DNA of 7,094 bases from an uncultured Oscillospiraceae bacterium (GCA_905200265.1 CAJKJS010000067.1:1-7094); one strand, 5' to 3'. Counted from the stretch's first letter, positions 1-6,471 are shown. Program-made: numbers and translations. The notes: a model not told the origin generated them from the sequence alone.

Positions 1-67
1 GATGATAGAATAAAAAAGGTTTGATATTTTTCTCAAACGGAAATTCAGAGAGGAATGGTATTGATTT

Positions 68-1909
68 ATGAGCAGGCTCACAATTATGACCACGAGCAGG
101 GCTCAGTCGGTGGTGGAAAGCCTTTATAAAGACATGGAACGGCGGATTGCATCCAGCCCGCCTGGTCTGTGTCCCATCGATTTGACCTCTGCTTTTTTGA
201 AAATGTGCCACGCCCAAACATGCGGCAAATGTGTGCCGTGCCGGGTTGGATTGGGACAACTGGGCAACTTATTAGAAGATGTGCTCAGCGGTCGCGGCAC
301 GATGGAAAAACTGGATTTGATTGAGCGGACCGCTCGCGTTATTGTCAATTCCGCTGACTGCGCCATTGGGGTGGAAGCTGCCAAAATGGTGCTACACGGT
401 GTGGAAGGATTCCGCGAGGACTATGTAGAGCATATTCAGCATAACCGGTGCTTGTATCATTTGGATCAGCCGGTACCGTGCCGGGCGTTGTGTCCCGCCG
501 GGGTGGATATTCCTGGATATGTGGCGCTAGTGAAAGCAGGACGGTATGCAGATGCTGTGCGCTTGATTCGTAAAGACAATCCGTTCCCCACAGCGTGTGC
601 GCTTATTTGCGAGCATCCCTGCGAAGCACGGTGCCGTCGTAATATGATTGATGCTCCCATCAATATTCGGGGGCTGAAGCGGTATGCGGTGGATCATGCC
701 GGTGTGGTGCCCACGCCCCAGTGTGAACCGTCTACCGGCAAAAAAGTGGCCATTATTGGTGGTGGTCCGTCGGGACTTTCGGCGGCCTACTACTTACAGC
801 TTATGGGTCACCAAACTACCGTGTTTGAAAAGCGGCCGAAACTGGGGGGCATGCTCATTTACGGCATTCCCAATTACCGGTTGCCCCGGGTGCGGTTACA
901 GGAAGATATTGATAGCATTTTGTCTACCGGTGTACGCGTCCATCTGAACTCCTGTATTGGGGACGAAGAAGGTATGCTGTCCATTGATCAGCTGCGCCAG
1001 AAATATGATGCGGTATATATCTCCATTGGCGCTCACAGCGATAAAAAAGTGGGGCTGGAAGGAGAGAACGCCGAAGGAGTTATCTCTGCTGTTGAAATGC
1101 TGGGCAATATTGGCGATGGAATTATCCCGGATTTTCGTGGCAAAAGAGTGTGTGTCATCGGCGGCGGAAACGTGGCCATGGACTGCACACGTTCGGCCAT
1201 TCGTGCCGGTGCAGAGAAAGTTTCCGTAGTATACCGCCGTCGGAAAGACGATATGACGGCTTTGGCAGAAGAAGTGGAAGGGGCCATTGCGGAAGGCGCC
1301 GAAATTCTGGAACTGCATGCACCCACCCGCATTGAAACCGATGGGCATAACCGTGTTACGGCGTTGTGGGCCTCGCCCAAAATGATTGGCAAGGTTAGTC
1401 GTGGTCGCCCGGCTCCGGCAGATACCGGCCTAGAGGATGTAAGGATTCCCTGTGAAGTGATTATTGTAGCCATTGGCCAGGGCATTGAAACCCGTCATTT
1501 TGAAGCGAAAGGGATTCCGATTACTCGCGGTGTTATTAAAGCCGAAAACTGGAGCGCCATAGAAAATGCGCCGGGCGTCTTTGCTGGTGGCGACTGTGTA
1601 ACCGGTCCTGCAACCGTTATTCGTGCGATTGCAGCTGGGAAAGTAGCGGCTGCCAACATTGATGAATACCTGGGGTACAAGCATGTTATTTCCGTGGATG
1701 TCGATGTGCCAAACCCCGATTTGAGCGATAAGGTACCCTGTGGGCGCGTGAACATGCACGAACTGTCGGCGGCCGAACGCAAAGGGGGCTTTGATCCCTT
1801 TGAAATTGGTATGAGTGAAAAAGAAGCTTGCCAGGAAGCTGGACGGTGCCTGCGCTGCGATCACTTTGGGTACGGGATCTTTAAAGGAGGCAGAACGAAG
1901 GAATGGTAA
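68..1909 (+). CDS. NAD(P)H-dependent FAD oxidoreductase (GltD/NfnB-like) with N-terminal NuoF-type 4Fe-4S domain, probable hydrogenase partner
   Basis: This 613-residue protein probably passes electrons between NAD(P)H and the [FeFe] hydrogenase encoded next to it. Residues about 37-120 match the C-terminal iron-sulfur domain of NuoF: TCGKCVPCR supplies Cys52, 55 and 58, and Cys98 completes the set. Residues about 128-200 form the Fe-S domain found at the N-terminus of GltD and dihydropyrimidine dehydrogenase, with Cys138, 142, 177, 181, 185 and 189. An FAD site GGGPSG lies at 231-236, a second Rossmann motif GGGNVA at 365-370 and the second FAD motif AGGDC at 506-510. YRRRK after the second Rossmann fold resembles the NADPH-binding arginines of GltD, so NADPH is a plausible substrate. 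A further Cys group (588, 594, 597) sits at the C-terminus. The FMN/NADH domain of NuoF is absent. The start at 68 follows AGAGAGGAA at 47-55 with a rather long spacer; an in-frame ATG at 86 is the alternative. The domain assignments are firm; the cofactor preference and the partner are inference. Confidence 0.9.
   Translation: MSRLTIMTTSRAQSVVESLYKDMERRIASSPPGLCPIDLTSAFLKMCHAQTCGKCVPCRVGLGQLGNLLEDVLSGRGTMEKLDLIERTARVIVNSADCAIGVEAAKMVLHGVEGFREDYVEHIQHNRCLYHLDQPVPCRALCPAGVDIPGYVALVKAGRYADAVRLIRKDNPFPTACALICEHPCEARCRRNMIDAPINIRGLKRYAVDHAGVVPTPQCEPSTGKKVAIIGGGPSGLSAAYYLQLMGHQTTVFEKRPKLGGMLIYGIPNYRLPRVRLQEDIDSILSTGVRVHLNSCIGDEEGMLSIDQLRQKYDAVYISIGAHSDKKVGLEGENAEGVISAVEMLGNIGDGIIPDFRGKRVCVIGGGNVAMDCTRSAIRAGAEKVSVVYRRRKDDMTALAEEVEGAIAEGAEILELHAPTRIETDGHNRVTALWASPKMIGKVSRGRPAPADTGLEDVRIPCEVIIVAIGQGIETRHFEAKGIPITRGVIKAENWSAIENAPGVFAGGDCVTGPATVIRAIAAGKVAAANIDEYLGYKHVISVDVDVPNPDLSDKVPCGRVNMHELSAAERKGGFDPFEIGMSEKEACQEAGRCLRCDHFGYGIFKGGRTKEW
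1883..1890 (+). promoter_or_regulatory. Ribosome binding site of hydA, inside the upstream gene
   Basis: AAAGGAGG lies within the last codons of the flavoenzyme gene, 12 nt before the hydA ATG. The hydA start overlaps the upstream stop as ATGGTAA (1903-1909), so the two genes are very probably translationally coupled and made in a fixed ratio. Confidence 0.75.
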
Positions 1910-3678
1910 ACGTAACAATCAACAAAAGACCGGTGACCGTTCCCGAGGGAACCACCATTTTGGAAGCGGCCAAACAGGCTGGATTCCCGGTGCCCACTTT
2001 GTGCTATTTAAAGGATATCAACGAAATTGCTGCCTGTCGGGTTTGCGTAGTGGAAGTGAAAGGCATCGACCACCTGATTACCTCTTGTAATAATGTGGTG
2101 GAAGAGGGCATGGAAGTTATTACCAATTCGCCGAAAGTGCGGGAAGCGCGCCGGACAAATGTAGAACTGCTTTTATCGCAACACCGTACCAATTGTCCTA
2201 CCTGTGTGCGCAGTGGTTCATGTCAGCTGCAAAAAATTGCCAACACCTTGAATTTTGTCGAAGACCATTATAAAAACGAGCCGACGTTTAAGGACTGGAA
2301 TTTACAGTTCCCGCTGATTAAAGACACCAGCAAATGTATTAAATGCATGCGCTGTGTGCAGATTTGCGACCGGGTGCAGAGCCTGAATATTTGGGATATT
2401 AGCTTTACCGGGTCCCGCACCAACGTAGATGTATCCCATAACCGCCTGATTGAAAATGCCGACTGTGCGCTGTGTGGGCAATGTATCACTCATTGTCCTA
2501 CGGCCGCCTTGCGGGAACGGGACGACACGGCCCGGTTGTTCGATATGACCGGAGATTTACAGAATCCGGATAAGATCACCGTCGTGCAAATTGCCCCCGC
2601 TGTACGGGCTGCATGGGGCGAAGCGTTTGGGTTGTCGCCGGAATATGCGACGGATAAACGTTTAGTAGCGGCCTTAAAGCTCATGGGTTTTGACTATGTC
2701 TTCGATACCAACTTCAGTGCCGACCTAACCATTATGGAAGAAGGCACCGAATTCCTGCGCCGTATGAAGGAAAAGGATCAACATAAGTTTCCTATGTTTA
2801 CGTCCTGCTGCCCGGGGTGGGTACGGTTTTTGAAATCCCAGTACCCGGATATGGTGGATCAGTTGTCCACAGCAAAATCTCCGCAGCAGATGTTTGGGGC
2901 TGTGGCCAAAACATATTTTGCGAAAAAAATCGGGGTGGACCCCGAAAAAATTACCAGTGTATCGATTATGCCGTGTCTTGCGAAAAAGCAGGAATGTGAT
3001 TTACCCAATATCAATGATGCCGGCGCTGGGAAAGATGTAGACTATGTGCTCACCACACGGGAAATCTGCCGCATGATTCGGGCCGATCAAATTGATTTGA
3101 CCCATTTGCCGGAAGAAGAATTTGATTCCCCCTTGGGCACAGGGTCCGGAGCCGGGGTCATTTTTGGCGCAACGGGTGGTGTTATGGAAGCGGCTTTGCG
3201 GACTTGCTATGCTCTAGTCAACGGAGAAAATCCGCCTGCAGATGCTTTTTCCCAGGTGCGTGGAACCCGGGGCTGGAAAGAAGCTGATTTTGACCTGGGT
3301 GGCCAAACCATTCACACGGCCGTTGTCAGTGGACTGGGAAATACCCGCCGGCTGATCCGTGCTGTGCGGAGAGGAGAAGTGAAGTATGACTTTGTGGAAG
3401 TAATGGCATGCCCGGGTGGTTGTGCCGGCGGTGGCGGCCAGCCGATCCATGATGGTTGTGAATTGGCAGGCGAACGAGGTAAGGTGCTGTATCAGTACGA
3501 TGCCAAAAATACCCTGCGCTTCTCTCATGAAAACCCTGAAATCAAAGTGCTGTATGAAGACTTTTTGGGCGAACCCAACTCGGAATTGGCGCATCATTTG
3601 CTGCATACAGATCACCATGGTTGGGATATGCCGAAGGCACCCCGGTATGATGAAGATGTCGAAGTAACGGCTGAATAA
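1903..3678 (+). CDS. hydA: [FeFe] hydrogenase, group A, CpI-like (M3) architecture
   Basis: This cytoplasmic enzyme interconverts protons and H2 at an H-cluster. At 591 residues it is close to the 574 of Clostridium pasteurianum CpI and has the same layout. A plant-type 2Fe-2S domain carries Cys34, 45, 48 and 62. A His/Cys-ligated 4Fe-4S site follows, with His94, Cys98, 101 and 107. Two ferredoxin-type 4Fe-4S sites come next, with Cys145, 148, 151, 155 and Cys188, 191, 194, 198. The three H-cluster signatures are intact: TSCCPGW (Cys302, probable proton-relay Cys; Cys303, cluster ligand), MPCLAKKQE (Cys358, Lys361) and MACPGGCAGGGGQP (Cys503, Cys507). The C-terminal small-subunit domain ends in a His-rich LLHTDHHGW segment and an acidic tail. 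No ligand residue appears missing, so the enzyme should be active. It overlaps the upstream NAD(P)H oxidoreductase gene by 7 bases, which points to a heteromeric NAD(P)H-linked hydrogenase. HydEFG maturases are not in the window. Confidence 0.96.
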   Translation: MVNVTINKRPVTVPEGTTILEAAKQAGFPVPTLCYLKDINEIAACRVCVVEVKGIDHLITSCNNVVEEGMEVITNSPKVREARRTNVELLLSQHRTNCPTCVRSGSCQLQKIANTLNFVEDHYKNEPTFKDWNLQFPLIKDTSKCIKCMRCVQICDRVQSLNIWDISFTGSRTNVDVSHNRLIENADCALCGQCITHCPTAALRERDDTARLFDMTGDLQNPDKITVVQIAPAVRAAWGEAFGLSPEYATDKRLVAALKLMGFDYVFDTNFSADLTIMEEGTEFLRRMKEKDQHKFPMFTSCCPGWVRFLKSQYPDMVDQLSTAKSPQQMFGAVAKTYFAKKIGVDPEKITSVSIMPCLAKKQECDLPNINDAGAGKDVDYVLTTREICRMIRADQIDLTHLPEEEFDSPLGTGSGAGVIFGATGGVMEAALRTCYALVNGENPPADAFSQVRGTRGWKEADFDLGGQTIHTAVVSGLGNTRRLIRAVRRGEVKYDFVEVMACPGGCAGGGGQPIHDGCELAGERGKVLYQYDAKNTLRFSHENPEIKVLYEDFLGEPNSELAHHLLHTDHHGWDMPKAPRYDEDVEVTAE

Positions 3679-3684
3679 CCCCTT

Positions 3685-3723
3685 GAATACCCATGTTATT
3701 TGTATAAAATAGCATGGGTATTC
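3685..3723 (+). terminator. 17-bp hairpin after hydA, possible terminator without a U-tract
   Basis: GAATACCCATGTTATTT (3685-3701) pairs with 3707-3723 across a 5-nt GTATA loop; the only imperfection is one G-U pair. It begins 6 bases after the hydA stop, where a terminator belongs. However, CTAATTGT follows instead of a run of T, so termination by this hairpin alone may be weak. It could instead protect the 3' end of the hydrogenase mRNA. Confidence 0.5.
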
Positions 3724-3842
3724 CTAATTGTATAAAAAATACGGGCGCTTACTGCTAGGACAAAAGCAAAATAATTGCACAATTTACGAAAATCCATGAA
3801 AAAGAGGACGGAAATTCTATCACGGCCGTTCTGGCGGTTTTC

Positions 3843-3871
3843 TTGAAATGATAGTGTGATTTTGCTATAAT
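3843..3871 (+). promoter_or_regulatory. Sigma-A promoter of guaB with extended -10
   Basis: TTGAAA (3843-3848) and a perfect TATAAT (3866-3871) are 17 nt apart, and TG at 3863-3864 gives an extended -10. Transcription would start near 3878, leaving a leader of about 40 nt. That is too short for a purine or guanine riboswitch aptamer, and none is seen upstream, so guaB is not under classic riboswitch control here. Confidence 0.8.
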
Positions 3872-3917
3872 TGAAAAAATACAAACGAGAGAATCATTGC
3901 AAAAAGGGGGATCTGTT

Positions 3918-5402
3918 ATGCTCAATACCAATTACAGCGAAAAATTTGTCAAAGAAGGTCTCACGTATGACGATGTCCTGTTGATCCCGGCTGAGAGTCA
4001 TGTTCTGCCCAATGAAGTGGACTTGACGACCCACCTGACCAAAACCGTGGTGCTGAATACGCCGATTATGACGGCTGCCATGGATACGGTTACGGAATCG
4101 GACATGGCAATCGCTATGGCACGAGAAGGCGGCATTGGTATCATTCATAAGAATATGACCATTGAGGCCCAGGCCGATCAGGTGGACCGCGTGAAGCGTT
4201 CGGAAAACGGTGTAATTGTAAATCCCTTCTTTTTGTCTCCGGAACACCTGGTGTCCGACGCCAACGAAATTATGGCCCGGTATCACATCAGCGGTGTACC
4301 GATCTGTGAAAATGGCAAATTGGTTGGGATTATTACCAACCGTGACTTGCGGTTTATGACGTCGGATGATTACAGCACGCCGATTAAACAAGTGATGACC
4401 CACGAAAACCTGGTAACGGCACCGGTGGGGACCACTATGGCGGAAGCTCAGAACATTCTGCGGCATCATCGCATTGAGAAATTGCCGATTGTAGATGAAA
4501 AGGGCTACTTAAAGGGCCTGATCACCATTAAGGATATTGAAAAAGCGGTCAAGTACCCGAATTCGGCTCGTGATAAGAACGGCCGTCTGCTCTGTGGCGC
4601 TGCTATCGGTGCTACAGCCGATATGCTGGAACGCGTAGCGGAACTGGTTAAGGCCCAGGTGGACGTGGTGGCGCTGGACTCTGCGCATGGCCACAACAAT
4701 GGGATCATTGATGCGGTGCGTCGTGTGAAAAAGGCATACCCCAACCTGCAGGTGATTGCAGGTAACGTGGCAACCGCAGCGGCTACGCAGGCTCTGATTG
4801 AAGCAGGCGCCGACTGTGTGAAAGTTGGTATTGGTCCCGGCTCGATTTGCACCACGCGAATTGTAGCGGGTATTGGCGTTCCGCAGATGACGGCTGTGTA
4901 TGATTCGGCCTGTATGGCGGCTAAATACGGTGTTCCGATTATTGCCGACGGTGGCATTAAGTTTAGCGGTGATATTGTTAAAGCACTGGCAGCTGGCGCC
5001 AATGTTGTCATGCTCGGCTCGCTGGTGGCTGGCTGCTTGGAATCCCCCGGGGATATGGAACTGTACCAGGGCCGTCAGTTTAAAGTATACCGCGGCATGG
5101 GCAGCCTGGGCGCGATGAATCAGGGCAACGGCAGCAGCGACCGGTACTTCCAGTCCAAGAATAAGAAGTATGTACCCGAAGGGGTTGAAGGCCGCGTACC
5201 TTACAAGGGACCGCTGAGTGATACGATTTATCAAATGATCGGTGGCTTGCGCTCCGGTATGGGTTATGTAGGATGCGCCAATATTGACGAAATGCACGAA
5301 AAAGCTCAATTTGTGCGCATTACCAATGCGGGCTTGAAAGAAAGCCATCCCCATGATATCCAGATTACCAAGGAAGCTCCCAACTATTCGATGCATTTTT
5401 AA
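3918..5402 (+). CDS. guaB: IMP dehydrogenase
   Basis: This enzyme oxidises IMP to XMP with NAD+, the committed step of guanine nucleotide synthesis, and normally acts as a cytoplasmic tetramer. The 494-residue length is typical for bacteria. The N-terminal barrel segment GLTYDDVLLIPAES is diagnostic. Two CBS domains, about residues 102-157 and 160-212, are inserted in the barrel and likely sense adenine/guanine nucleotides. The catalytic loop GPGSICTTR places the nucleophile at Cys311. The mobile flap carries the GRVPYKG Arg-Tyr pair, and YRGMGSLGAM is the IMP-binding segment. I chose ATG 3918 because AAAAAGGGGG (3901-3910) sits 7 nt ahead of it; an in-frame TTG at 3897 lies upstream of this ribosome binding site and would add seven residues unlike IMP dehydrogenase. 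It has its own promoter and terminator, so it is monocistronic. Nothing is truncated or odd. Confidence 0.97.
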   Translation: MLNTNYSEKFVKEGLTYDDVLLIPAESHVLPNEVDLTTHLTKTVVLNTPIMTAAMDTVTESDMAIAMAREGGIGIIHKNMTIEAQADQVDRVKRSENGVIVNPFFLSPEHLVSDANEIMARYHISGVPICENGKLVGIITNRDLRFMTSDDYSTPIKQVMTHENLVTAPVGTTMAEAQNILRHHRIEKLPIVDEKGYLKGLITIKDIEKAVKYPNSARDKNGRLLCGAAIGATADMLERVAELVKAQVDVVALDSAHGHNNGIIDAVRRVKKAYPNLQVIAGNVATAAATQALIEAGADCVKVGIGPGSICTTRIVAGIGVPQMTAVYDSACMAAKYGVPIIADGGIKFSGDIVKALAAGANVVMLGSLVAGCLESPGDMELYQGRQFKVYRGMGSLGAMNQGNGSSDRYFQSKNKKYVPEGVEGRVPYKGPLSDTIYQMIGGLRSGMGYVGCANIDEMHEKAQFVRITNAGLKESHPHDIQITKEAPNYSMHF

Positions 5403-5445
5403 TTGGTAACGAGGAGTAAGTACAAAATAGGATCCTAAAAGAATA

Positions 5446-5481
5446 AAAAGGCGGCGGAATGATTGATTCCGCCGCTTTTTT
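5446..5481 (+). terminator. Rho-independent terminator of guaB
   Basis: GCGGCGGAAT (5451-5460) pairs perfectly with ATTCCGCCGC (5466-5475) across a 5-nt loop and is followed by six T. A-rich bases precede the stem, so it may also stop transcription from the opposite strand. Confidence 0.95.
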
Positions 5482-5565
5482 GTTGCTGATACCATAGGAG
5501 CCCTTTTTATACAATAAGAGTAAGAGAGGAAAGAGAACCGTATTCTCTGCGATGGAGGGGGAACC

Positions 5566-6004
5566 TTGAAATCAAAAAAGAATCGTATGAAAAAAGGGAG
5601 GGGGGGATGCTTTCCGTTGAGGTGCTTCTATGGAGGCCATGCCAGAGAAATTGCCTTTTGATTATACAACAATACCATTCATTTTTGAGAGACACAGAGC
5701 CTCAGCCGCCATCTTCTGATTCCATCGCACACGAGCAAAACTTAGTGAGTGTCGATCGTATGGTGTATGCATTGGTCTTTCTTGGGCCATACTACAGGAA
5801 AGAAACCGTCTGTCAGCGATTTTGAAGGAAAATGGAAATATCCATTGGCTGGATATCATACTGGCACTGGAAGCCATACAGGCACATTGGCAGTGGGAAA
5901 ATGACTGGCGAGCGAGAGACCCTTTTTTCAGCATGACGGCACGCTGGAGGAAAGGGAAAATAAGGGCTTTTTGTCGCACAAAAAATTTTTTTAAAAATTT
6001 TTGA
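5566..6004 (+). pseudogene. Possible frameshifted remnant of a small gene, unknown product
   Basis: Three overlapping frames could be pieces of one coding region. A TTG start at 5566, 7 nt after GGAGG, opens a 31-codon frame that ends at 5661. A second frame runs 5607-5825. A third is free of stops from 5720 to 6004 and reads like real protein in its middle, with IHWLDIILALEAIQAHW near 5840-5890. One extra base in the seven-G run would join the first two frames, and a further shift between about 5720 and 5825 would join the third. I recognise no family. The last residues (KNFFKNF) are only the A/T tract of the tRNA promoter. The region may equally be non-coding, so confidence is low. Confidence 0.2.
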
Positions 6005-6008
6005 TTTT
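5979..6008 (+). promoter_or_regulatory. A/T tract upstream of the tRNA promoter, UP-element-like
   Basis: Alternating runs of A and T end just before the -35 box, covering roughly -70 to -40 relative to the predicted start. Such tracts bind the RNA polymerase alpha subunit and are common at stable RNA promoters. The tract could also act as curved DNA. Confidence 0.5.
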
Positions 6009-6012
6009 CCTG

Positions 6013-6041
6013 TTGACAAAACCCTTGCCTGTATGTATAAT
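6013..6041 (+). promoter_or_regulatory. Consensus sigma-A promoter of the tRNA operon
   Basis: TTGACA (6013-6018) and TATAAT (6036-6041) both match consensus, with the optimal 17-nt spacer. The predicted start is near 6049, about 30 nt before the first tRNA. This is the strongest promoter in the window and fits stable RNA expression. Confidence 0.93.
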
Positions 6042-6078
6042 AATACTCGCGCCGCACGGAACAGAGCGGCAGAGAAAT

Positions 6079-6155
6079 GGCGGCGTAGCTCAGTTGGCTA
6101 GAGCATTCGGTTCATACCCGAAGTGTCACTGGTTCGAATCCTGTCGCCGCTACCA
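6079..6155 (+). tRNA. tRNA-Met (CAT), elongator type
   Basis: The cloverleaf has acceptor GGCGGCG, D-arm start TAGCTCAG, anticodon stem TTCGG/CCGAA with loop TTCATAC (anticodon CAT, 6113-6115), T-loop TTCGAAT and encoded CCA. The anticodon stem lacks the three consecutive G-C pairs of an initiator tRNA, and the body is typical of elongator tRNA-Met rather than lysidine-modified tRNA-Ile. Two weak points stand out: a T-T mismatch in the T-stem (6130 with 6142) and G-U as the first acceptor pair (6079 with 6151). Confidence 0.95.
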
Positions 6156-6158
6156 TAT

Positions 6159-6233
6159 GGCCCGGTCGTCAAGCGGTTAAGACACCGCCCTTTCACGGCG
6201 GGTTCACGAGTTCGAATCTCGTCCGGGTCACCA
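6159..6233 (+). tRNA. tRNA-Glu (TTC)
   Basis: Acceptor GGCCCGG pairs with CCGGGTC, with one G-U. Anticodon stem CCGCC/GGCGG encloses CTTTCAC, giving anticodon TTC (6192-6194). T-stem ACGAG/CTCGT is perfect, and CCA is encoded. It lies 3 nt after tRNA-Met in the same transcript. Confidence 0.97.
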
Positions 6234-6237
6234 ATTT

Positions 6238-6314
6238 GGACGCATAGCTCAGCTGGTTAGAGCGTTCGCCTCACACGCGAGAGGTCATGGGTTCGAGTCC
6301 CCTTGCGTCCACCA
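6238..6314 (+). tRNA. tRNA-Val (CAC)
   Basis: Acceptor GGACGCA pairs fully with TGCGTCC. Anticodon stem TTCGC/GCGAG, with one terminal G-U pair, encloses CTCACAC, giving anticodon CAC (6272-6274) for GUG codons. CCA is encoded. The T-stem ATGGG/CCCCT has a T-C mismatch (6288 with 6302). It lies 4 nt after tRNA-Glu and is the last tRNA of the operon. Confidence 0.95.
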
Positions 6315-6318
6315 GAGC

Positions 6319-6356
6319 GAGTCTGGACGCTGAAAGCGTTCCAGGCTCTTTTCTTT
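6319..6356 (+). terminator. Terminator of the tRNA operon
   Basis: GAGTCTGGACGCT (6319-6331) pairs with 6335-6348 across a GAA loop, with one bulged T and one G-U pair. TTTTCTTT follows. It starts only 4 nt after the CCA end of tRNA-Val. Confidence 0.85.
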
Positions 6357-6366
6357 ATTCGAACCC

Positions 6367-6383
6367 ATGTGCCGGCGGCGCAT
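6367..6383 (+). repeat. Small hairpin between two terminators
   Basis: ATGTGCC (6367-6373) pairs with GGCGCAT (6377-6383), with one G-U pair and a GGC loop. No T-run follows, so it is not a terminator by itself. It is the middle of three stem-loops between tRNA-Val and the lipoprotein gene. Confidence 0.4.
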
Positions 6384-6397
6384 AATATCCCGGTACA

Positions 6398-6433
6398 GGA
6401 CAAAGCAAATCCTTTGCTTTGTCCCATTTTTTT
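6398..6433 (+). terminator. Second strong Rho-independent terminator
   Basis: GGACAAAGCAAA (6398-6409) pairs perfectly with TTTGCTTTGTCC (6413-6424) across a 3-nt loop, then CA and seven T. It lies about 40 nt after the first terminator and 38 nt before the lipoprotein start. It may be a backup stop for the tRNA operon, or a leader attenuator if the lipoprotein promoter lies upstream of it. Confidence 0.88.
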
Positions 6434-6455
6434 ATCTGCCTTTCTCAATGGTAAC

Positions 6456-6462
6456 AAAGGAG
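6456..6462 (+). promoter_or_regulatory. Ribosome binding site of the lipoprotein gene
   Basis: AAAGGAG lies 9 nt before ATG 6472 and decides this start over the longer open frame that begins at 6367, whose extra residues would come from the hairpin region and would bury the signal peptide. Confidence 0.85.
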
Positions 6463-6471
6463 AGAACCTTT

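Larger units (their letters stand above)
5482..6012. other. Gene-poor intergenic region between guaB and the tRNA operon
   Basis: No open frame here has both a good start and a recognisable product. Visible elements are a small hairpin AGAGAA/TTCTCT (5532-5548), a possible ribosome binding site GGAGGGGG (5554-5561), a G-rich run of three G, one A and seven G (5596-5606), and an A/T tract at the right end that belongs to the tRNA promoter. A weak -10-like TATACA (5508-5513) has a TTGCTG 19 nt upstream; it is too poor to call a promoter. Confidence 0.6.

Noticed and set aside
1..40. Promoter or leader element before the first gene: TAGAAT at 6-11 and a 6-bp inverted repeat GTTTGA/TCAAAC (19-38)
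   Set aside because: The -35 region lies outside the window and the repeat is short with an 8-nt loop, so neither can be supported.
3696..3884. 62-codon minus-strand frame between hydA and guaB
   Set aside because: It begins with TTG without a ribosome binding site and crosses the guaB promoter and the post-hydA hairpin.
3897..3917. Upstream TTG start for guaB adding seven residues
   Set aside because: The ribosome binding site 3901-3910 lies inside this extension and is ideally placed for ATG 3918, where IMP dehydrogenase homology begins.
3724..3917. Purine or other riboswitch upstream of guaB
   Set aside because: The promoter at 3843-3871 leaves only about 40 nt of leader, too short for an aptamer plus expression platform, and no such fold is seen.
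4509..5495. Long antisense open frame opposite guaB
   Set aside because: It is a shadow of the guaB reading frame, runs through the guaB terminator and gives a His/Arg/Asn-rich product with no recognisable domain.
5662..6057. 131-codon minus-strand frame over the intergenic region and tRNA promoter
   Set aside because: It would start inside the consensus tRNA promoter region, its N-terminal part translates the A/T tract, and no ribosome binding site is visible.
6257..6457. Minus-strand frame over tRNA-Val with a GTRTHDLSRVRRTL ending
   Set aside because: This is the familiar spurious peptide obtained by translating tRNA genes in antisense.
6367..6471. Earlier start of the lipoprotein gene
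   Set aside because: The extension covers hairpin and terminator sequence, has no ribosome binding site, and would displace the lipoprotein signal peptide from the N-terminus.
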